The notes under the pieces were generated by a model that saw nothing but the letters and a program-made list of their open reading frames with translations, was not told the DNA's origin and searched no databases. A DNA stretch of 64,000 bases, from positions 2,852,001 through 2,916,000 of the forward strand of contig NZ_CP035042.1 of assembly GCF_009834345.1 (NCBI RefSeq). Direction: 5' to 3'. This stretch comes from Billgrantia tianxiuensis (GTDB lineage Bacteria > Pseudomonadota > Gammaproteobacteria > Pseudomonadales > Halomonadaceae). A program made the translations under genes and the position numbers. Positions 1-9,739 of the stretch are shown here, in pieces (the stretch's first letter is position 1; the number at the start of each line of letters is the position of its first letter).

Positions 1-264
1 GACGACCCTGCCCAGGGGTCTCACCCGGTAGGCACTGGCTTGCCGCTGCCCCAGGAAACCAGCGCGGCGGCAACGCTCACCTTGCAGGAGGGGCCCGGCT
101 TTGCCGGGTATCGAGCAGACAACGGCCTGCTGACCGTCAATCGCTTCCACAGCGATTGCCAGGGCTGGCAACAACAGGCCCAGCTACAGGCCGGGCGCGA
201 CTACTCGCATCTGCTCGCCATTCCCTGCGGCGGCGGCAAATCTCTGCTGGCCCTGTACGGCTGA
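1..264 (+). CDS. Partial hypothetical protein (C-terminal end only)
   Basis: The frame is open from the first base and ends in TGA at 262-264, so this is the last 87 codons of a gene that begins before the window. The visible tail has no signal peptide, membrane segment or motif that I recognise. An internal TTG at 40 could act as a start, but nothing supports it. It converges on the LysR gene with one base between the two stop codons. I do not recognise the family. It could be functionally linked to the equally unknown gene at 1195-1965, but no shared sequence is evident. Confidence 0.5.
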   Translation, partial: DDPAQGSHPVGTGLPLPQETSAAATLTLQEGPGFAGYRADNGLLTVNRFHSDCQGWQQQAQLQAGRDYSHLLAIPCGGGKSLLALYG

Positions 265-265
265 T

Positions 266-1198
266 TCATTTATCGGCCACCATATCGAAGAACCAGTCGA
301 TCACCTGCTCCACCCGGCGCGGATATTCGTGGTCCTTGATGGTAATGATATGGATATCGTTGAGCAGCGGCTGGCTGGCCTGATGGCGGTACAGCCGCTC
401 CTTCTCCAGCAGGGATGCCACGCAATGGCAGGGAATGACCGCCATTCCCAGCCCACCGGCCACCATATCGATAGCGCCGTTAATGGAATTGATCTCTCCC
501 GCATAGGTCAGCGAATAAGTGTTGAGGTTACAGCGCTGGGGAAACACATGCTTGAGCCAGCGATCATAGTAATAACTGGAGCCGGGATACCAGATGAAGC
601 GCTGCTCCAGAATGGAACTGTCGGTCAGGTCCTGCAGCGAGGCCGGATCGCTGGACACCAACACATACTCCTCCTGGCAGAACAGCCGGTAACGCAGCAG
701 CGGGTGATTGTTGTTCTCCGTGACGAAACCGAAGTCAGCTTGATTATCCAGCAACATGCGTACCACTTCCTGAGTGGAGGTTAGCGTGATGTTCAGCTCG
801 ATATCCGGGTGTGCCCGGCGCCGCTCCAGCAGCATGGGAAAGTGCGGCGACATCAGGCAACTGGGCGGCATGGCATAGGACACCAGCCCCGCCACGCGTG
901 TCTCCATGGCATGCACCCGATCCATGAACTGCTGGGTGCTATGCATCTGCTGGCGCACGTAACTCATCAAGGCCTTACCTGCGTCAGTGAGTACCACCTT
1001 CTTGCCGATGCGCTTGAACAAGGTGACGCCGATCTGCTCTTCGAGCTTGGCGATATGCTGGCTGACCCCAGACTGGGTCATGTGGGCCCGGGTAGCCGCA
1101 TGGGTGAAGCTCTGGGTCTGCGCCGCTGCCATGAAGGCCTTGAACAGACGCTGATCCAGCAACATGAAATCCCGGTTGGAAAAGCTCATTGGCGTCAC
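266..1198 (-). CDS. LysR-family transcriptional regulator
   Basis: A 310-residue protein of usual LysR length. Residues 15-75 form the winged helix-turn-helix, with the recognition-helix pattern TQSGVSQHIAKLEEQIG and the following LFKRIGKKVVLTDAG wing. The rest fits the periplasmic-binding-protein-like effector domain, and LysR effector domains normally bind small metabolites. The ATG (1196-1198) overlaps the stop of the upstream gene at 1195-1965 in an ATGA arrangement, so the two are probably translationally coupled. The effector is unknown. The usual divergent target gene is missing here, because the upstream partner runs in the same direction. Family assignment is secure; the regulon is not inferable. 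Confidence 0.9.
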   Translation of the reverse strand: MTPMSFSNRDFMLLDQRLFKAFMAAAQTQSFTHAATRAHMTQSGVSQHIAKLEEQIGVTLFKRIGKKVVLTDAGKALMSYVRQQMHSTQQFMDRVHAMETRVAGLVSYAMPPSCLMSPHFPMLLERRRAHPDIELNITLTSTQEVVRMLLDNQADFGFVTENNNHPLLRYRLFCQEEYVLVSSDPASLQDLTDSSILEQRFIWYPGSSYYYDRWLKHVFPQRCNLNTYSLTYAGEINSINGAIDMVAGGLGMAVIPCHCVASLLEKERLYRHQASQPLLNDIHIITIKDHEYPRRVEQVIDWFFDMVADK

Positions 1199-1965
1199 CC
1201 CTCATTGGCCACGGGTGACAGCGGAAATTGCAGATTGAAGGCCTGCCCCGGGCCCACCGTCAGTCCGGCATAGTCGGCAAAGGGAGACGACGGCACCGTT
1301 ACCGCTGTGGCACTGCCGGCCCACACCAATTCACCGATGTCGTCAGCCTGTAACACCTGGCCCTGTTGTTGCCAATGGGACCAGGCCACCAGCAGGTCGT
1401 CATCAAGATAGTAATAAACGCCCAGCAGCCCCTGCCGCGGCCGGGCATACAAGTTCTTCATCGCCTCGCATACCCCCTGCCGGAAAGCCGCTACGCCTTG
1501 CCCGCCACGCAACCAGACTTCGCTGCACACGTCTCCCTGCTGCCAATTTCCCCCGGAATCGAACAACTGCACCGGGCCCGACTGCTCCGGCTGGCCTTCA
1601 AAGGGAACGGGGAAGTCACTATGACTGGCGGGCCTGTCCTGCCAGGCCTGGAAACTGAACACGGTGCCATGCAAAGCTCCGTAGGCACGCCCTGCCACAC
1701 TGGCATGGCTGGCCTGCTGGTAACACTGCCGGCTGGGGTAGAAGACCAGCGCGACTTCATCCGGCACCTTGGGATGGCCGCAGGGCGGCAGTATCGACGG
1801 CACATAAGCTTGCAGGCCCTGCGGGGCCATCGACTGCACGGTGGCGGGGATGAATATCTCCCCCATGTGTTGGTAAAAACGCTCCCGACCGGTTCCACTG
1901 GCCAACTCCGGCAGGGCATAGCCCAGCCACACCCGCACCGCATGGGTTTCTTCTTTTTTTGTCAT
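1195..1965 (-). CDS. Hypothetical protein, co-transcribed with LysR regulator
   Basis: Encodes 256 residues from the ATG at 1963-1965, which is preceded on its strand by a GGGAGAG ribosome-binding site. An upstream in-frame start at 2040 is less convincing. The protein has no obvious signal peptide or transmembrane segment and is rich in Gln, Trp and Pro. I do not recognise a family. Its stop overlaps the LysR start by four bases, so the two form one transcription unit. The C-terminal third (DDLLVAWSHWQQQGQ) reads like a compact globular domain. Function unknown. Confidence 0.6.
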   Translation of the reverse strand: MTKKEETHAVRVWLGYALPELASGTGRERFYQHMGEIFIPATVQSMAPQGLQAYVPSILPPCGHPKVPDEVALVFYPSRQCYQQASHASVAGRAYGALHGTVFSFQAWQDRPASHSDFPVPFEGQPEQSGPVQLFDSGGNWQQGDVCSEVWLRGGQGVAAFRQGVCEAMKNLYARPRQGLLGVYYYLDDDLLVAWSHWQQQGQVLQADDIGELVWAGSATAVTVPSSPFADYAGLTVGPGQAFNLQFPLSPVANEG

Positions 1966-2114
1966 GCCACTCTCCCTGCTCTTCGCCTTCCTGTGCTCAC
2001 AGCCTCCCCCGATCACACTCACTTCTTGTTCGTCAGTCACCTGGATGAATCACAGGTTGACGGCAAAAAATTGCGGGAGTGATACGGTGCGCCATGTCGA
2101 GACGACTGCCAGCG

Positions 2115-2969
2115 CTAGTGTTCCAGTATCGCACGGCAGGCTGGCGGCAGGGTACGGCTCGGCAGTGGGTAGGTCTCCGGACGAGGTGTCGGTGCCAGTG
2201 CCTGGCAACCGTCGCCAGGAGGCGGCGGAGGCTGGTTGACGCACTCCGCCTGACCCGGTGGACAGCGCAGGCGCACGTGCAAGTGCTCGTCGTGAGAATG
2301 CCAGGGGCGAATCACACGCAGCCAGGTGCGGTCGTCCCACTCCCGTTCGCACAGGTCACGCTTCACGGCGGAGTCGACGAAAATTCGTGTTACCCGCGGG
2401 TCGTCGGCCGCCAAGCGAATGAGTTCAGCATGCCGATCCGTCCAACGCTCATCCAGGCGCTGGGTGCGCGGATCGACCAGAATTGGCTGCTCGAGCGCCT
2501 CGCGCTCGCTACGTTCGAGAAACGGCAGGTCGAGGCGAAACCAGATATCCACGTCAAGCCCGGTCTGATGGCTGACATGACCGTAAGGCATCGGCCCACC
2601 CCGTGGCTGGGCCATGTCGCCCACCAGGATCGGGCCGAAGCCGGCCCGGTTGATGCGCTCGCCCAAGCGCTCGACATAGTCGATGAGCGAGGGGTGCCCG
2701 TAGTGGCGGTTGCGTTCTAGATCCACCGCCTGGTAACCGATGCCTTCTTCGGGTAGTCGTACCGCACCAGCGATACAGCCTCCATCGTATGGGCCAACCA
2801 CACGCGGCAGGCCGGCCAGAGGCTCGTTGACTTCCGACCAGTCCGCAGGCGTGGTGAGCGTCGAGTCACCGGATTGGGCCTTGGCGGCCGACATACCGCC
2901 GGTCATGAGGGCGGCTGACAACATGACGCCCACTATGCGTGGGCGTCGGGTGAAAGAACGTAACAACAT
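2115..2969 (-). CDS. mepA: Penicillin-insensitive murein endopeptidase MepA
   Basis: A 284-residue periplasmic LAS-type zinc metallopeptidase. It hydrolyses D-alanyl-meso-diaminopimelyl cross-links in peptidoglycan and is not inhibited by penicillin. The N-terminus carries a signal peptide (hydrophobic core around residues 12-30, ending AAKA). The family's zinc-site motifs are visible: GHVSHQTGLDVDIW near residue 130 and HSHDEHLHVRLRCP near residue 225. Several Cys near the C-terminus fit the disulfides known in MepA. The length matches E. coli MepA (about 274). It lies 33 bp downstream of the hydrolase gene at 3003-4226 and may be co-transcribed with it. Confidence 0.93.
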   Translation of the reverse strand: MLLRSFTRRPRIVGVMLSAALMTGGMSAAKAQSGDSTLTTPADWSEVNEPLAGLPRVVGPYDGGCIAGAVRLPEEGIGYQAVDLERNRHYGHPSLIDYVERLGERINRAGFGPILVGDMAQPRGGPMPYGHVSHQTGLDVDIWFRLDLPFLERSEREALEQPILVDPRTQRLDERWTDRHAELIRLAADDPRVTRIFVDSAVKRDLCEREWDDRTWLRVIRPWHSHDEHLHVRLRCPPGQAECVNQPPPPPGDGCQALAPTPRPETYPLPSRTLPPACRAILEH

Positions 2970-3002
2970 CGAAGATTCATCCTTGCCAAACGGTGGATTT
3001 CC

Positions 3003-4226
3003 TCAATCGCGTTCTTGCAGGGCAAGCCATTCGAGGCCGGGGCGATAGAGCATGTCGTGTTCGCCATCGAACAGTGCCAGCTCGGCCGGACCCGATTGCA
3101 GATGCAGCAGAACCGGTGCCTCGGCTTCGTCGAAGAACGGGTAATCGCGCTGCTCGTGCAGCGACAACTCGAGCAGCGCCTCGGGAATTTCCCCGCTCTC
3201 CATGATTTCCTCGATCTGCTCCTGGGATAGACGCGCCTCCTCTTCGACCAGATCGTTGTAGGCATGCAGCGCTTGCTCGACCGGTACGGTCTCGTCGTCG
3301 AGGCCGTGGGCGATGAGCACACGGATCTCGCCCGCGGCATCGGACATATGCGCCCTGGGGCTGCGCTGCATGCACTCGTCATGGGCTTCACTGCCTTCCT
3401 CCGGCGCACCGCCACAGGCCTCCGCGATCTCTTCGGCATACTTCTCGCCCAGGCGATCGTTCCATTCGTACCAGTTGACGAGATCGTAGACCGGCACCCA
3501 GGCGGCTACGCCGGCGAACGTACCGGGATGACGGCTGGCCAGATGCAGCGCATTCATGGCACCGCCGGAATAGCCCAGCAGATAGATTCTCGACTCATCC
3601 ACGTTGGCATTCTCACGGGCGTATTCCAAGGCGTCTTCCATGTCGGAGATGACGAGATCGGAGGCCGTCGACTCAGGACGACCATCGTTGGCACCGCGGA
3701 AATCCGGATGCATGAAGACCCAGTCATTGGCCACGGCGAACTGCGCGAGAGGAATGTCGATGTTCTGGAGGTAATCGGTACTCCAGCTGTGCAGCACCAG
3801 AAGAAGCGGGCGCTCCTCCTCGCTCTCCGGCGCGTAGAACAAGGCCGGCTGATCGTAATCGTCCGCCGAAGCGGGCACGGTGATGTCCTCAACCTCGGGT
3901 ACGTGCTCCTGCCACACCTCCAGATCGGCATCGATGAGTTCACCGGGAAAGTCGGTCACGACCAGGTGCTCGCTGGGATGCTCCAGTCCGCTCTCCTCGG
4001 TCTCGCCTGCCGCTTCGATACCCAACAAGCGTTTCGATTCGGGCTCCTGCGCTTGCGCCAAGCCAATGCTGACTTGCAGGCCGACGGACAGCGCTGCCAG
4101 CAGCAATGCCAAACTGCCCGTTTGCACGGCGGTAGCAGCCCTACAAGATGGATAGCGAGCGGCCGAAGCCGAACGGAGGGAATGGAGCAACATGCGGGAT
4201 GGGGAAGTGGCGCCTTTGTGTTCCAT
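3003..4226 (-). CDS. Secreted alpha/beta hydrolase, prolyl-oligopeptidase-like
   Basis: A 407-residue exported hydrolase. A perfect AGGAGG lies seven bases before the ATG at 4226, which fixes the start despite a long n-region. A hydrophobic stretch at residues 36-56 ending in AQAQ looks like a signal peptide. The alpha/beta hydrolase core shows an oxyanion-type PLLLVLHSWS, the nucleophile elbow GYSGG (catalytic Ser) and late Asp and His candidates in HGLDDETVPV and DGEHDML. The layout resembles S9-type peptidases and acetyl-xylan-esterase-like proteins. The protein is markedly acidic, as expected for an exported protein of a halophile. Substrate unknown. Confidence 0.75.
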   Translation of the reverse strand: MEHKGATSPSRMLLHSLRSASAARYPSCRAATAVQTGSLALLLAALSVGLQVSIGLAQAQEPESKRLLGIEAAGETEESGLEHPSEHLVVTDFPGELIDADLEVWQEHVPEVEDITVPASADDYDQPALFYAPESEEERPLLLVLHSWSTDYLQNIDIPLAQFAVANDWVFMHPDFRGANDGRPESTASDLVISDMEDALEYARENANVDESRIYLLGYSGGAMNALHLASRHPGTFAGVAAWVPVYDLVNWYEWNDRLGEKYAEEIAEACGGAPEEGSEAHDECMQRSPRAHMSDAAGEIRVLIAHGLDDETVPVEQALHAYNDLVEEEARLSQEQIEEIMESGEIPEALLELSLHEQRDYPFFDEAEAPVLLHLQSGPAELALFDGEHDMLYRPGLEWLALQERD

Positions 4227-4313
4227 GGCATACCTCCTGACAGCGACAGGTTCCTTGGCGTTGTCTCCTCCAGTCTAGTTGTCGAGCCAGGCGTTGCCAG
4301 GCGCTCTTGACGA

Positions 4314-4341
4314 ACCGGCCCATGCCAAGGCATGGGCCGGT
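4314..4341. terminator. Strong hairpin between lipoprotein and hydrolase genes
   Basis: A perfect inverted repeat: ACCGGCCCATGCC, two bases, then its exact complement. It follows the leftward lipoprotein gene and precedes the leftward hydrolase start. No T tract follows, so it may be a weak terminator or an mRNA-stabilising stem. Confidence 0.55.
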
Positions 4342-4398
4342 CGATCTGCCGTCGTGCTGTCGCACATTCGGGCAGTACCGCGTATCGGTTACGTGAAC

Positions 4399-4668
4399 TT
4401 AGTCACAGGGTACCACGGCACGATGAGTGTCCTTGGCCCACAGGGTCTGGCCATCGGGCGTTCTACCGTGTGAATTCCAGGTTTCCGTCACCTCGACACA
4501 GTAGGAGCCGAGGTCCTCGACGCTGCGCTCCGGGTCGGCGGGACGATCGTTGCCGATCCGCATGATATCGGGGTTTTCGCTGCTATAACGCGGAGCGACG
4601 GCATTGGCGCCACAACCTACCAGCAGGGCGGAGATGAGTAGCAGGGGCAGAGTGAGTCGCAGTTTCAT
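4399..4668 (-). CDS. Small putative lipoprotein
   Basis: An 89-residue protein with a lipoprotein signal: basic n-region, hydrophobic core, and lipobox LLVGC with the modified Cys at residue 19. The mature part is about 70 residues with two Cys (in SYCVEV and VVPCD) that could form a disulfide. GTGAGGA lies upstream of the ATG as ribosome-binding site. It is divergent from metG. The family is not recognised; an envelope location is inferred from the lipobox. Confidence 0.7.
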   Translation of the reverse strand: MKLRLTLPLLLISALLVGCGANAVAPRYSSENPDIMRIGNDRPADPERSVEDLGSYCVEVTETWNSHGRTPDGQTLWAKDTHRAVVPCD

Positions 4669-4900
4669 CGTATCATCCTCACGAAAATTTCAGTCATTCG
4701 TTCGTTTTTCGGATGATGCGTAACGGGCTTTGCGTTGAGTCCTGCCGCGACGGTCCATCCCTTTGACCAATCGTCAGCGGATGACCTCATCTTACCCCAA
4801 CCTCCCTCCAGGGTGCCAACCTTGCCCCATGGCAGATGCAGCGAGCGGGGAAGACAGATACAATCGAGAGTCTGTTTTTCTTGGGAATTCCAGAGCCGAT

Positions 4901-6943
4901 ATGTCGAACTCCACCAGCGCCCCGCGCAAGATCCTGGTCACCAGCGCCCTGCCCTACGCCAACGGCTCGATCCACCTTGGCCATCTGCTGGAGTACATCC
5001 AGACCGACATCTGGGTGCGTTTCCAGAAGAGCCGCGGCCACGAGTGCCATTACGTATGTGCCGACGACGCCCACGGCACCGCGATCATGCTGCGCGCCGA
5101 GCAGGAAGGAATCAGCTCCGAGGCACTGATCGAGCGGGTCTCGAAGGAGCACCAGGCGGATTTCGCCACCTTCGGGGTCGCCTTCGACAACTATCACTCG
5201 ACGCATTCCGAAGAGAACCGCTACTACAGTGAACTCATCTACACTCGCTTGCGCGACGCTGGCCACATTGCCACCCGCGACATCGAGCAAATGTACGATC
5301 CGGTGAAGGGGTTGTTCCTGGCTGACCGCTTCATCAAGGGCACCTGCCCCAAGTGCAAGACTCCCGACCAGTATGGCGACAACTGCGAGGCCTGCGGTGC
5401 CACCTACACGCCGGCGGAGCTGATCGACCCCGTATCGGCGATCTCGGGTGCCACCCCGGAAGTGCGCAGTTCCACGCACTACTTTTTCAAACTGCCGGAC
5501 TTCGCCGACTTCCTGAAGCAGTGGACCCGTGGCGGCCACGTGCAGACCCAGATCGGTAATAAGCTGCAGGAGTGGTTCGAATCGGGGCTCAACGAGTGGG
5601 ACATCTCCCGCGATGCCCCCTACTTCGGCTTCGAGATTCCCGATGCACCGGGCAAGTACTTCTATGTCTGGCTCGATGCACCGATCGGTTACCTGGCGAG
5701 CTTCAAGAACCTCTGCGACCGTACCGGCATCGACTTCGACGCCTACTGGAGGAAGGACTCGGAGGCCGAGGTCTATCACTTCATCGGCAAGGACATCGTC
5801 TACTTCCACGCCCTGTTCTGGCCGGCCATGCTGCATGGTGCCGATTTCCGCACCCCCACGGCAGTGAATTGCCACGGCTTCGTCACGGTGAATGGGGCCA
5901 AGATGTCGAAGTCGCGCGGCACCTTCATCAAGGCCGCTACCTATGCGGAATTCCTCAACCCGGAATACCTGCGCTACTACTTCGCCGCCAAGCTCACTTC
6001 ACGAGTCGACGATCTGGATCTCAATCTGGAAGACTTCGCCGCCCGGGTAAACGCAGACCTGGTCGGCAAGGTGGTCAATATCGCCAGTCGCTGCGCCGGC
6101 TTCGTCAAGAAGCTGGGCGACGGTAGGCTCTCGGCCCATTGCGCCGAGCCGGAGCTGGTGGCGCGCTTCATCGCCGCCGGCGACGCCATTGCCGAGGACT
6201 TCGAGGCGCGCGAGTTCGGTCGCGCCGTGCGCAAGATCATGGAACTGGCCGATGAGGCCAATACCTACATCGCCGACAAGGAACCCTGGGCACTGGCCAA
6301 ACAGGCAGGACGCGAGCAGGAGGTACTGGAAATCTGCTCGGTGGGTATCAACCTGTTCCGCCAGCTGATGGTCTATCTGGCCCCGGTGGTACCGGCCATG
6401 GCCGAGCAGGCACGCGAGTTCCTGAAACTTGGCTCGCTCAATTGGGAGAGCCGGCACGAGGTACTGCTCGACCACGAAATCGCCAAGTTCAAGCCTTTGA
6501 TGACCCGTGTCGAGCGGGACAAGATCGATGCCATGATCGAGGCATCGAAGGAGGATCTGGTGGAAGAACAGAAGCTCAAGGAAGCGGCCAAGGGGCCGCT
6601 TGCCGACGACCCCATCGGCGAACGGATCGCCTTCGACGACTTCGCCAAGGTGGACCTACGCATTGCCCGTATCGCCAAGGCCGAGTACGTCGAGGGCGCC
6701 GACAAGCTACTGCAGCTGACTCTGGACCTGGGCGGCGAAACGCGCAACGTGTTTGCCGGTATTCGCTCCGCCTACGCTCCAGAGGCTCTGGAGGGACGCT
6801 TGACCGTGATGGTTGCCAACCTGGCGCCGCGCAAGATGCGCTTCGGCGTATCCGAGGGCATGGTGCTAGCTGCCGGCAACGACGACGGCATCTACCTGCT
6901 CTCCCCAGACTCCGGCGCCGAACCTGGCCAGCGCGTCAGGTAA
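4901..6943 (+). CDS. metG: Methionyl-tRNA synthetase
   Basis: 680 residues, matching E. coli MetG (677). It charges tRNA-Met with methionine in the cytosol. The class I signatures are present: HLGH (HIGH-like) near residue 24 and KMSKS near residue 335. A Zn-binding insertion with CPKC and CEAC lies near residues 147-163. The C-terminal 110 residues are the tRNA-binding EMAP/Trbp111-type domain ([11 protein letters not shown]). I chose the ATG at 4901 because the conserved N-terminus ([13 protein letters not shown]) begins just after it; the longer in-frame start at 4763 adds an unconserved leader. A rho-independent terminator follows at 6962. Confidence 0.97.
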   Translation: MSNSTSAPRKILVTSALPYANGSIHLGHLLEYIQTDIWVRFQKSRGHECHYVCADDAHGTAIMLRAEQEGISSEALIERVSKEHQADFATFGVAFDNYHSTHSEENRYYSELIYTRLRDAGHIATRDIEQMYDPVKGLFLADRFIKGTCPKCKTPDQYGDNCEACGATYTPAELIDPVSAISGATPEVRSSTHYFFKLPDFADFLKQWTRGGHVQTQIGNKLQEWFESGLNEWDISRDAPYFGFEIPDAPGKYFYVWLDAPIGYLASFKNLCDRTGIDFDAYWRKDSEAEVYHFIGKDIVYFHALFWPAMLHGADFRTPTAVNCHGFVTVNGAKMSKSRGTFIKAATYAEFLNPEYLRYYFAAKLTSRVDDLDLNLEDFAARVNADLVGKVVNIASRCAGFVKKLGDGRLSAHCAEPELVARFIAAGDAIAEDFEAREFGRAVRKIMELADEANTYIADKEPWALAKQAGREQEVLEICSVGINLFRQLMVYLAPVVPAMAEQAREFLKLGSLNWESRHEVLLDHEIAKFKPLMTRVERDKIDAMIEASKEDLVEEQKLKEAAKGPLADDPIGERIAFDDFAKVDLRIARIAKAEYVEGADKLLQLTLDLGGETRNVFAGIRSAYAPEALEGRLTVMVANLAPRKMRFGVSEGMVLAAGNDDGIYLLSPDSGAEPGQRVR

Positions 6944-6961
6944 TGTCCCGGCATGGACAAC

Positions 6962-6987
6962 AGCGCGGCTTCGGTCGCGCTTTTCTT
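6962..6987 (+). terminator. Intrinsic terminator of metG
   Basis: An 8-bp stem AGCGCGGC / GTCGCGCT (one G-T pair) with a TTCG tetraloop, followed by TTTTCTTT. It lies 18 bases after the metG stop and is in the correct orientation. Confidence 0.85.
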
Positions 6988-7067
6988 TGCAGAATGGGCA
7001 CATCGAGCCAATCCTTGACGCCGCATGGGCACGCGTTGGCACTTTGCGATCAAAATCTTAGTTTAAT

Positions 7068-7094
7068 TAAAGCTTCGTGAATTCAAGCCGATAT
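7068..7094 (+). promoter_or_regulatory. Sigma-28 (FliA) type promoter for the GGDEF gene
   Basis: -35 TAAAGCTT, 11-nt spacer, -10 GCCGATAT. The FliA consensus is TAAAGTTT-N11-GCCGATAA, so the -35 core and seven of eight -10 bases fit with exact spacing. It lies about 77 bp before the start codon at 7172, after the metG terminator, so it would drive the cyclase alone. Confidence 0.75.
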
Positions 7095-7171
7095 ATTTTG
7101 TAAGCAATCACCTACACCGGTGCCGACCCCTTTGACACCTGGGTGGCGGCACAGCAGACAGGCGCGCCCCC

Positions 7172-8764
7172 ATGACATCGACGCTCACGCTCAGCTCCTT
7201 GCGCAACCGTTTCCTGTTGTCATTATGTGGCGTGCTGTGTCTGGCTCTTCTCTCCCTGGTCCTGATCGCGCGCTACCAGATCATGCCCATTCTTCTGGAA
7301 GACGAAGAGCACTTCGCCAATGCCGAGCTCGACCGGGCCGAGCGGGCCCTGGGCGGGGAACTCAATCATTTGCGCCGCCTGGTGGAGGATTGGGCCTACT
7401 GGGACGACAGCTACGATTTCGTCATGGGAGAGCGCCCTCAGTACGTTGACTCAAATCTCTATGAGGATACCCTCGAGACGCTGGATCTCGATATGATGCT
7501 CTTTCTTGATGCCGACCTCAGCGCGCACTGGGTAGCCGGCTTCGACGAAGAAGGAGAGTATGTCTCCTGTCCGGGAGTGGAACCTCCCTGCGATTGGGCA
7601 GCACCAGCCGTGGCCTTCCTCGGTCGCTATATCGAACGAAAGTCGGACGATGCCACCGACACCTGGTTGCTGGCCCGGGCCGAGCTCGGCATGGCGGCAT
7701 TGTCGCCAATTCATCAGAGTCGTGAAAAATCGCCCCCAGCCGGCTGGCTCGCCATGGTCCGTCCGCTCGACGAGCCCTGGCTCGAGCAGTTGCGGGATAC
7801 CACTGGTATCCAATTGGAGCTGAGCCCCGCGACGGGTCAGGAAGCCCCGTCCCAGCAGTTGGCGCGGATCTCGCCGACGCACATGCTGGCCAATCGCCTC
7901 ATCCCGGCCCTGCCGGCGGGCCACGCCGTACACATCGAGGCCCTGTTGCCCCGTCAACGCTACCAGGCCAGCCTGGAGACGTTTCGCTTCGCCCTTTACT
8001 GGACCAGCGGCGTGCTCATCGTCACGCTGCTGCTGGTTCTTTGGCTATTGGAATGCATGGTGCTGCAGCCATTGCGCCAGTTCGCCCACTATACCCAGCG
8101 CCTCCATCAGGAAATCGCCAGGCCTGCCCTGCCAACGAACCTGGTGGCGCGCCGCGACGAGATCGGCACCCTGGCCCGCGAGTTCAACAACCTGCTGAAA
8201 CATCAGCAGCAACAGTCCGAGCAACTGATCGAACTGACCTTACACGACCCACTGACCGGCGTGGCCAACCGCCGTCTGTACGACCAGCGTTTCGAGCAGG
8301 CTCTGAACCGACCTGGCCCCCAGCCTCGCGCTGCCGCCATGATGATCGACATCGATCACTTCAAGCTCTACAACGATCATTACGGCCACCAGGCCGGAGA
8401 CGCCTGCCTGGTGGCCTTGGCCCAATGCATGAGGCGGCGGCTCAGCGATCATGGTTTCCTACTGGCCCGCACAGGGGGCGAGGAATTCAGCGTACTGCTT
8501 CCAGGCACATCGCTGGATGATGCCCTGTTGCATGCTCAGGGGCTACTCGAGGCAATCGACGACCTGGCACTCCCTCATGCGCTCTCCCCGACCGACGACA
8601 GCGTGACCGTCAGCATCGGGGTCGCCGCGCATCATGCGGAGTTGACAACCCCCTCGGAAATCATGCGTGCCGCCGACCAGGCCCTGTACCAGGCCAAGGC
8701 CAGCGGTCGCAATCGCGTCCAGGCCTACCATGTCCATGACCAGCCCAGTCCGATCGACCGCTAG
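7172..8764 (+). CDS. Membrane diguanylate cyclase (CHASE4-like, HAMP, GGDEF)
   Basis: 530 residues. A transmembrane helix lies at about residues 15-33 and a second at 275-295; between them is a periplasmic region with the [12 protein letters not shown] pattern typical of CHASE4 domains. A HAMP-like linker follows, then a GGDEF domain from about residue 355 ([16 protein letters not shown]) with an intact GGEEF active site near residue 435. GGDEF enzymes make c-di-GMP from two GTP. The residues just before GGEEF (DHGF where RxxD is expected) lack the inhibitory I-site, so product feedback is probably absent. The upstream FliA-type promoter suggests expression with late flagellar genes. The signal is unknown. 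Confidence 0.88.
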   Translation: MTSTLTLSSLRNRFLLSLCGVLCLALLSLVLIARYQIMPILLEDEEHFANAELDRAERALGGELNHLRRLVEDWAYWDDSYDFVMGERPQYVDSNLYEDTLETLDLDMMLFLDADLSAHWVAGFDEEGEYVSCPGVEPPCDWAAPAVAFLGRYIERKSDDATDTWLLARAELGMAALSPIHQSREKSPPAGWLAMVRPLDEPWLEQLRDTTGIQLELSPATGQEAPSQQLARISPTHMLANRLIPALPAGHAVHIEALLPRQRYQASLETFRFALYWTSGVLIVTLLLVLWLLECMVLQPLRQFAHYTQRLHQEIARPALPTNLVARRDEIGTLAREFNNLLKHQQQQSEQLIELTLHDPLTGVANRRLYDQRFEQALNRPGPQPRAAAMMIDIDHFKLYNDHYGHQAGDACLVALAQCMRRRLSDHGFLLARTGGEEFSVLLPGTSLDDALLHAQGLLEAIDDLALPHALSPTDDSVTVSIGVAAHHAELTTPSEIMRAADQALYQAKASGRNRVQAYHVHDQPSPIDR

Positions 8765-8928
8765 GCGCTCGAGGAAAAACGGTCTGTGCTCGCCGGCCTG
8801 CCGCCTATCGGCCAGCCCACGTTCATCGAGCCCGCTGCCAGCGGGATGCCCGGATCGACCTGGCAGCGTATAATGCTGGGTCGCCAACCGCTTGCCGGCG
8901 GCCAATCCGAGCCCTCCCAGGAGACGAT

Positions 8929-9714
8929 GTGACAACGGGCCACAGCACACTGATCGATGCCATCGATGCCCTGCTGCCGCAAACCCAGTGCGGCAAGTGC
9001 GGGCATCCAGGCTGCCGACCCTACGCCGAGGCCATTGCCGAGGGCGAACCGATCAATCGCTGCCCTCCTGGTGGCGAGGAGACCATCGCGCGCCTTTCCG
9101 AGCTGACCGGAGAGCCATCCCTGCCGCTCGAGCAACCGGCCCAGATGCCTTTGGCGGCGGTCATACGCGAAGCGGAGTGCATCGGCTGCACCAAATGCAT
9201 TCAGGCGTGTCCGGTGGATGCCATTCTCGGGGCCAGCAAACGCATGCATACCGTGATCGCCGCCGAGTGCACCGGGTGTGAGCTGTGCGTAGCGCCCTGC
9301 CCGGTCGATTGTATCGATCTCGTGCCCCATCCCGATTGGCAGGCCGCCACCGATGCAGCCGAACGCCAGGCCTATCTGGCACGCCGAGCCCGCCTGGGAC
9401 GCCGGCGCCACCAGGCGCGCCAACAGCGGCTGGCTCGCCTGGAGCGGGAAAAGCGCCTGGAGCGGCAGCGTCGTCTGATCCGGCAAGGTACGCGCGGCTC
9501 GCATGGCGGCCCTGGCCCGACCCCGCCTCAGCGTCAGCGACACATGGCGGTGAAAGCGGCCGAGCAGGCGGTACGCAGGGCACACATGCAATTCGAGAGC
9601 GCCCAGCGTCGCGATGACCAGGAAGCTTGTCGCCTGGCCGAAGCCCAGTTGGAGCGTGCCACCGCCCTGCTCGAAGAAGCCCGTGCCGCCCTGGCCTCGA
9701 ACCCGTCGCCATGA
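8929..9714 (+). CDS. rsxB: RsxB/RnfB-type ferredoxin, orphan subunit
   Basis: 261 residues from a GTG start with GGAG upstream. Residues 8-65 form the 4Fe-4S domain with [18 protein letters not shown] and a later Cys (NRCPPGG). Two further 4Fe-4S ferredoxin motifs follow: [12 protein letters not shown] and [12 protein letters not shown]. In Rnf/Rsx complexes, RnfB passes electrons between ferredoxin and the membrane complex. The N-terminal membrane helix of E. coli RsxB is missing. Unlike standard RsxB, there is a roughly 100-residue Arg/Gln/Ala-rich tail predicted to be coiled coil. No rsxA, C, D, G or E lies nearby; nth follows directly, as it does after complete rsx operons elsewhere. Confidence 0.85.
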   Translation: MTTGHSTLIDAIDALLPQTQCGKCGHPGCRPYAEAIAEGEPINRCPPGGEETIARLSELTGEPSLPLEQPAQMPLAAVIREAECIGCTKCIQACPVDAILGASKRMHTVIAAECTGCELCVAPCPVDCIDLVPHPDWQAATDAAERQAYLARRARLGRRRHQARQQRLARLEREKRLERQRRLIRQGTRGSHGGPGPTPPQRQRHMAVKAAEQAVRRAHMQFESAQRRDDQEACRLAEAQLERATALLEEARAALASNPSP

Positions 9715-9739
9715 CTCGACCGTTGAGCCCGATATATCC

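Noticed and set aside
4895..4902. GCCGATAT just before the metG start, as a FliA -10
   Set aside because: It overlaps the ATG and has no TAAAG-like -35 at the right distance.
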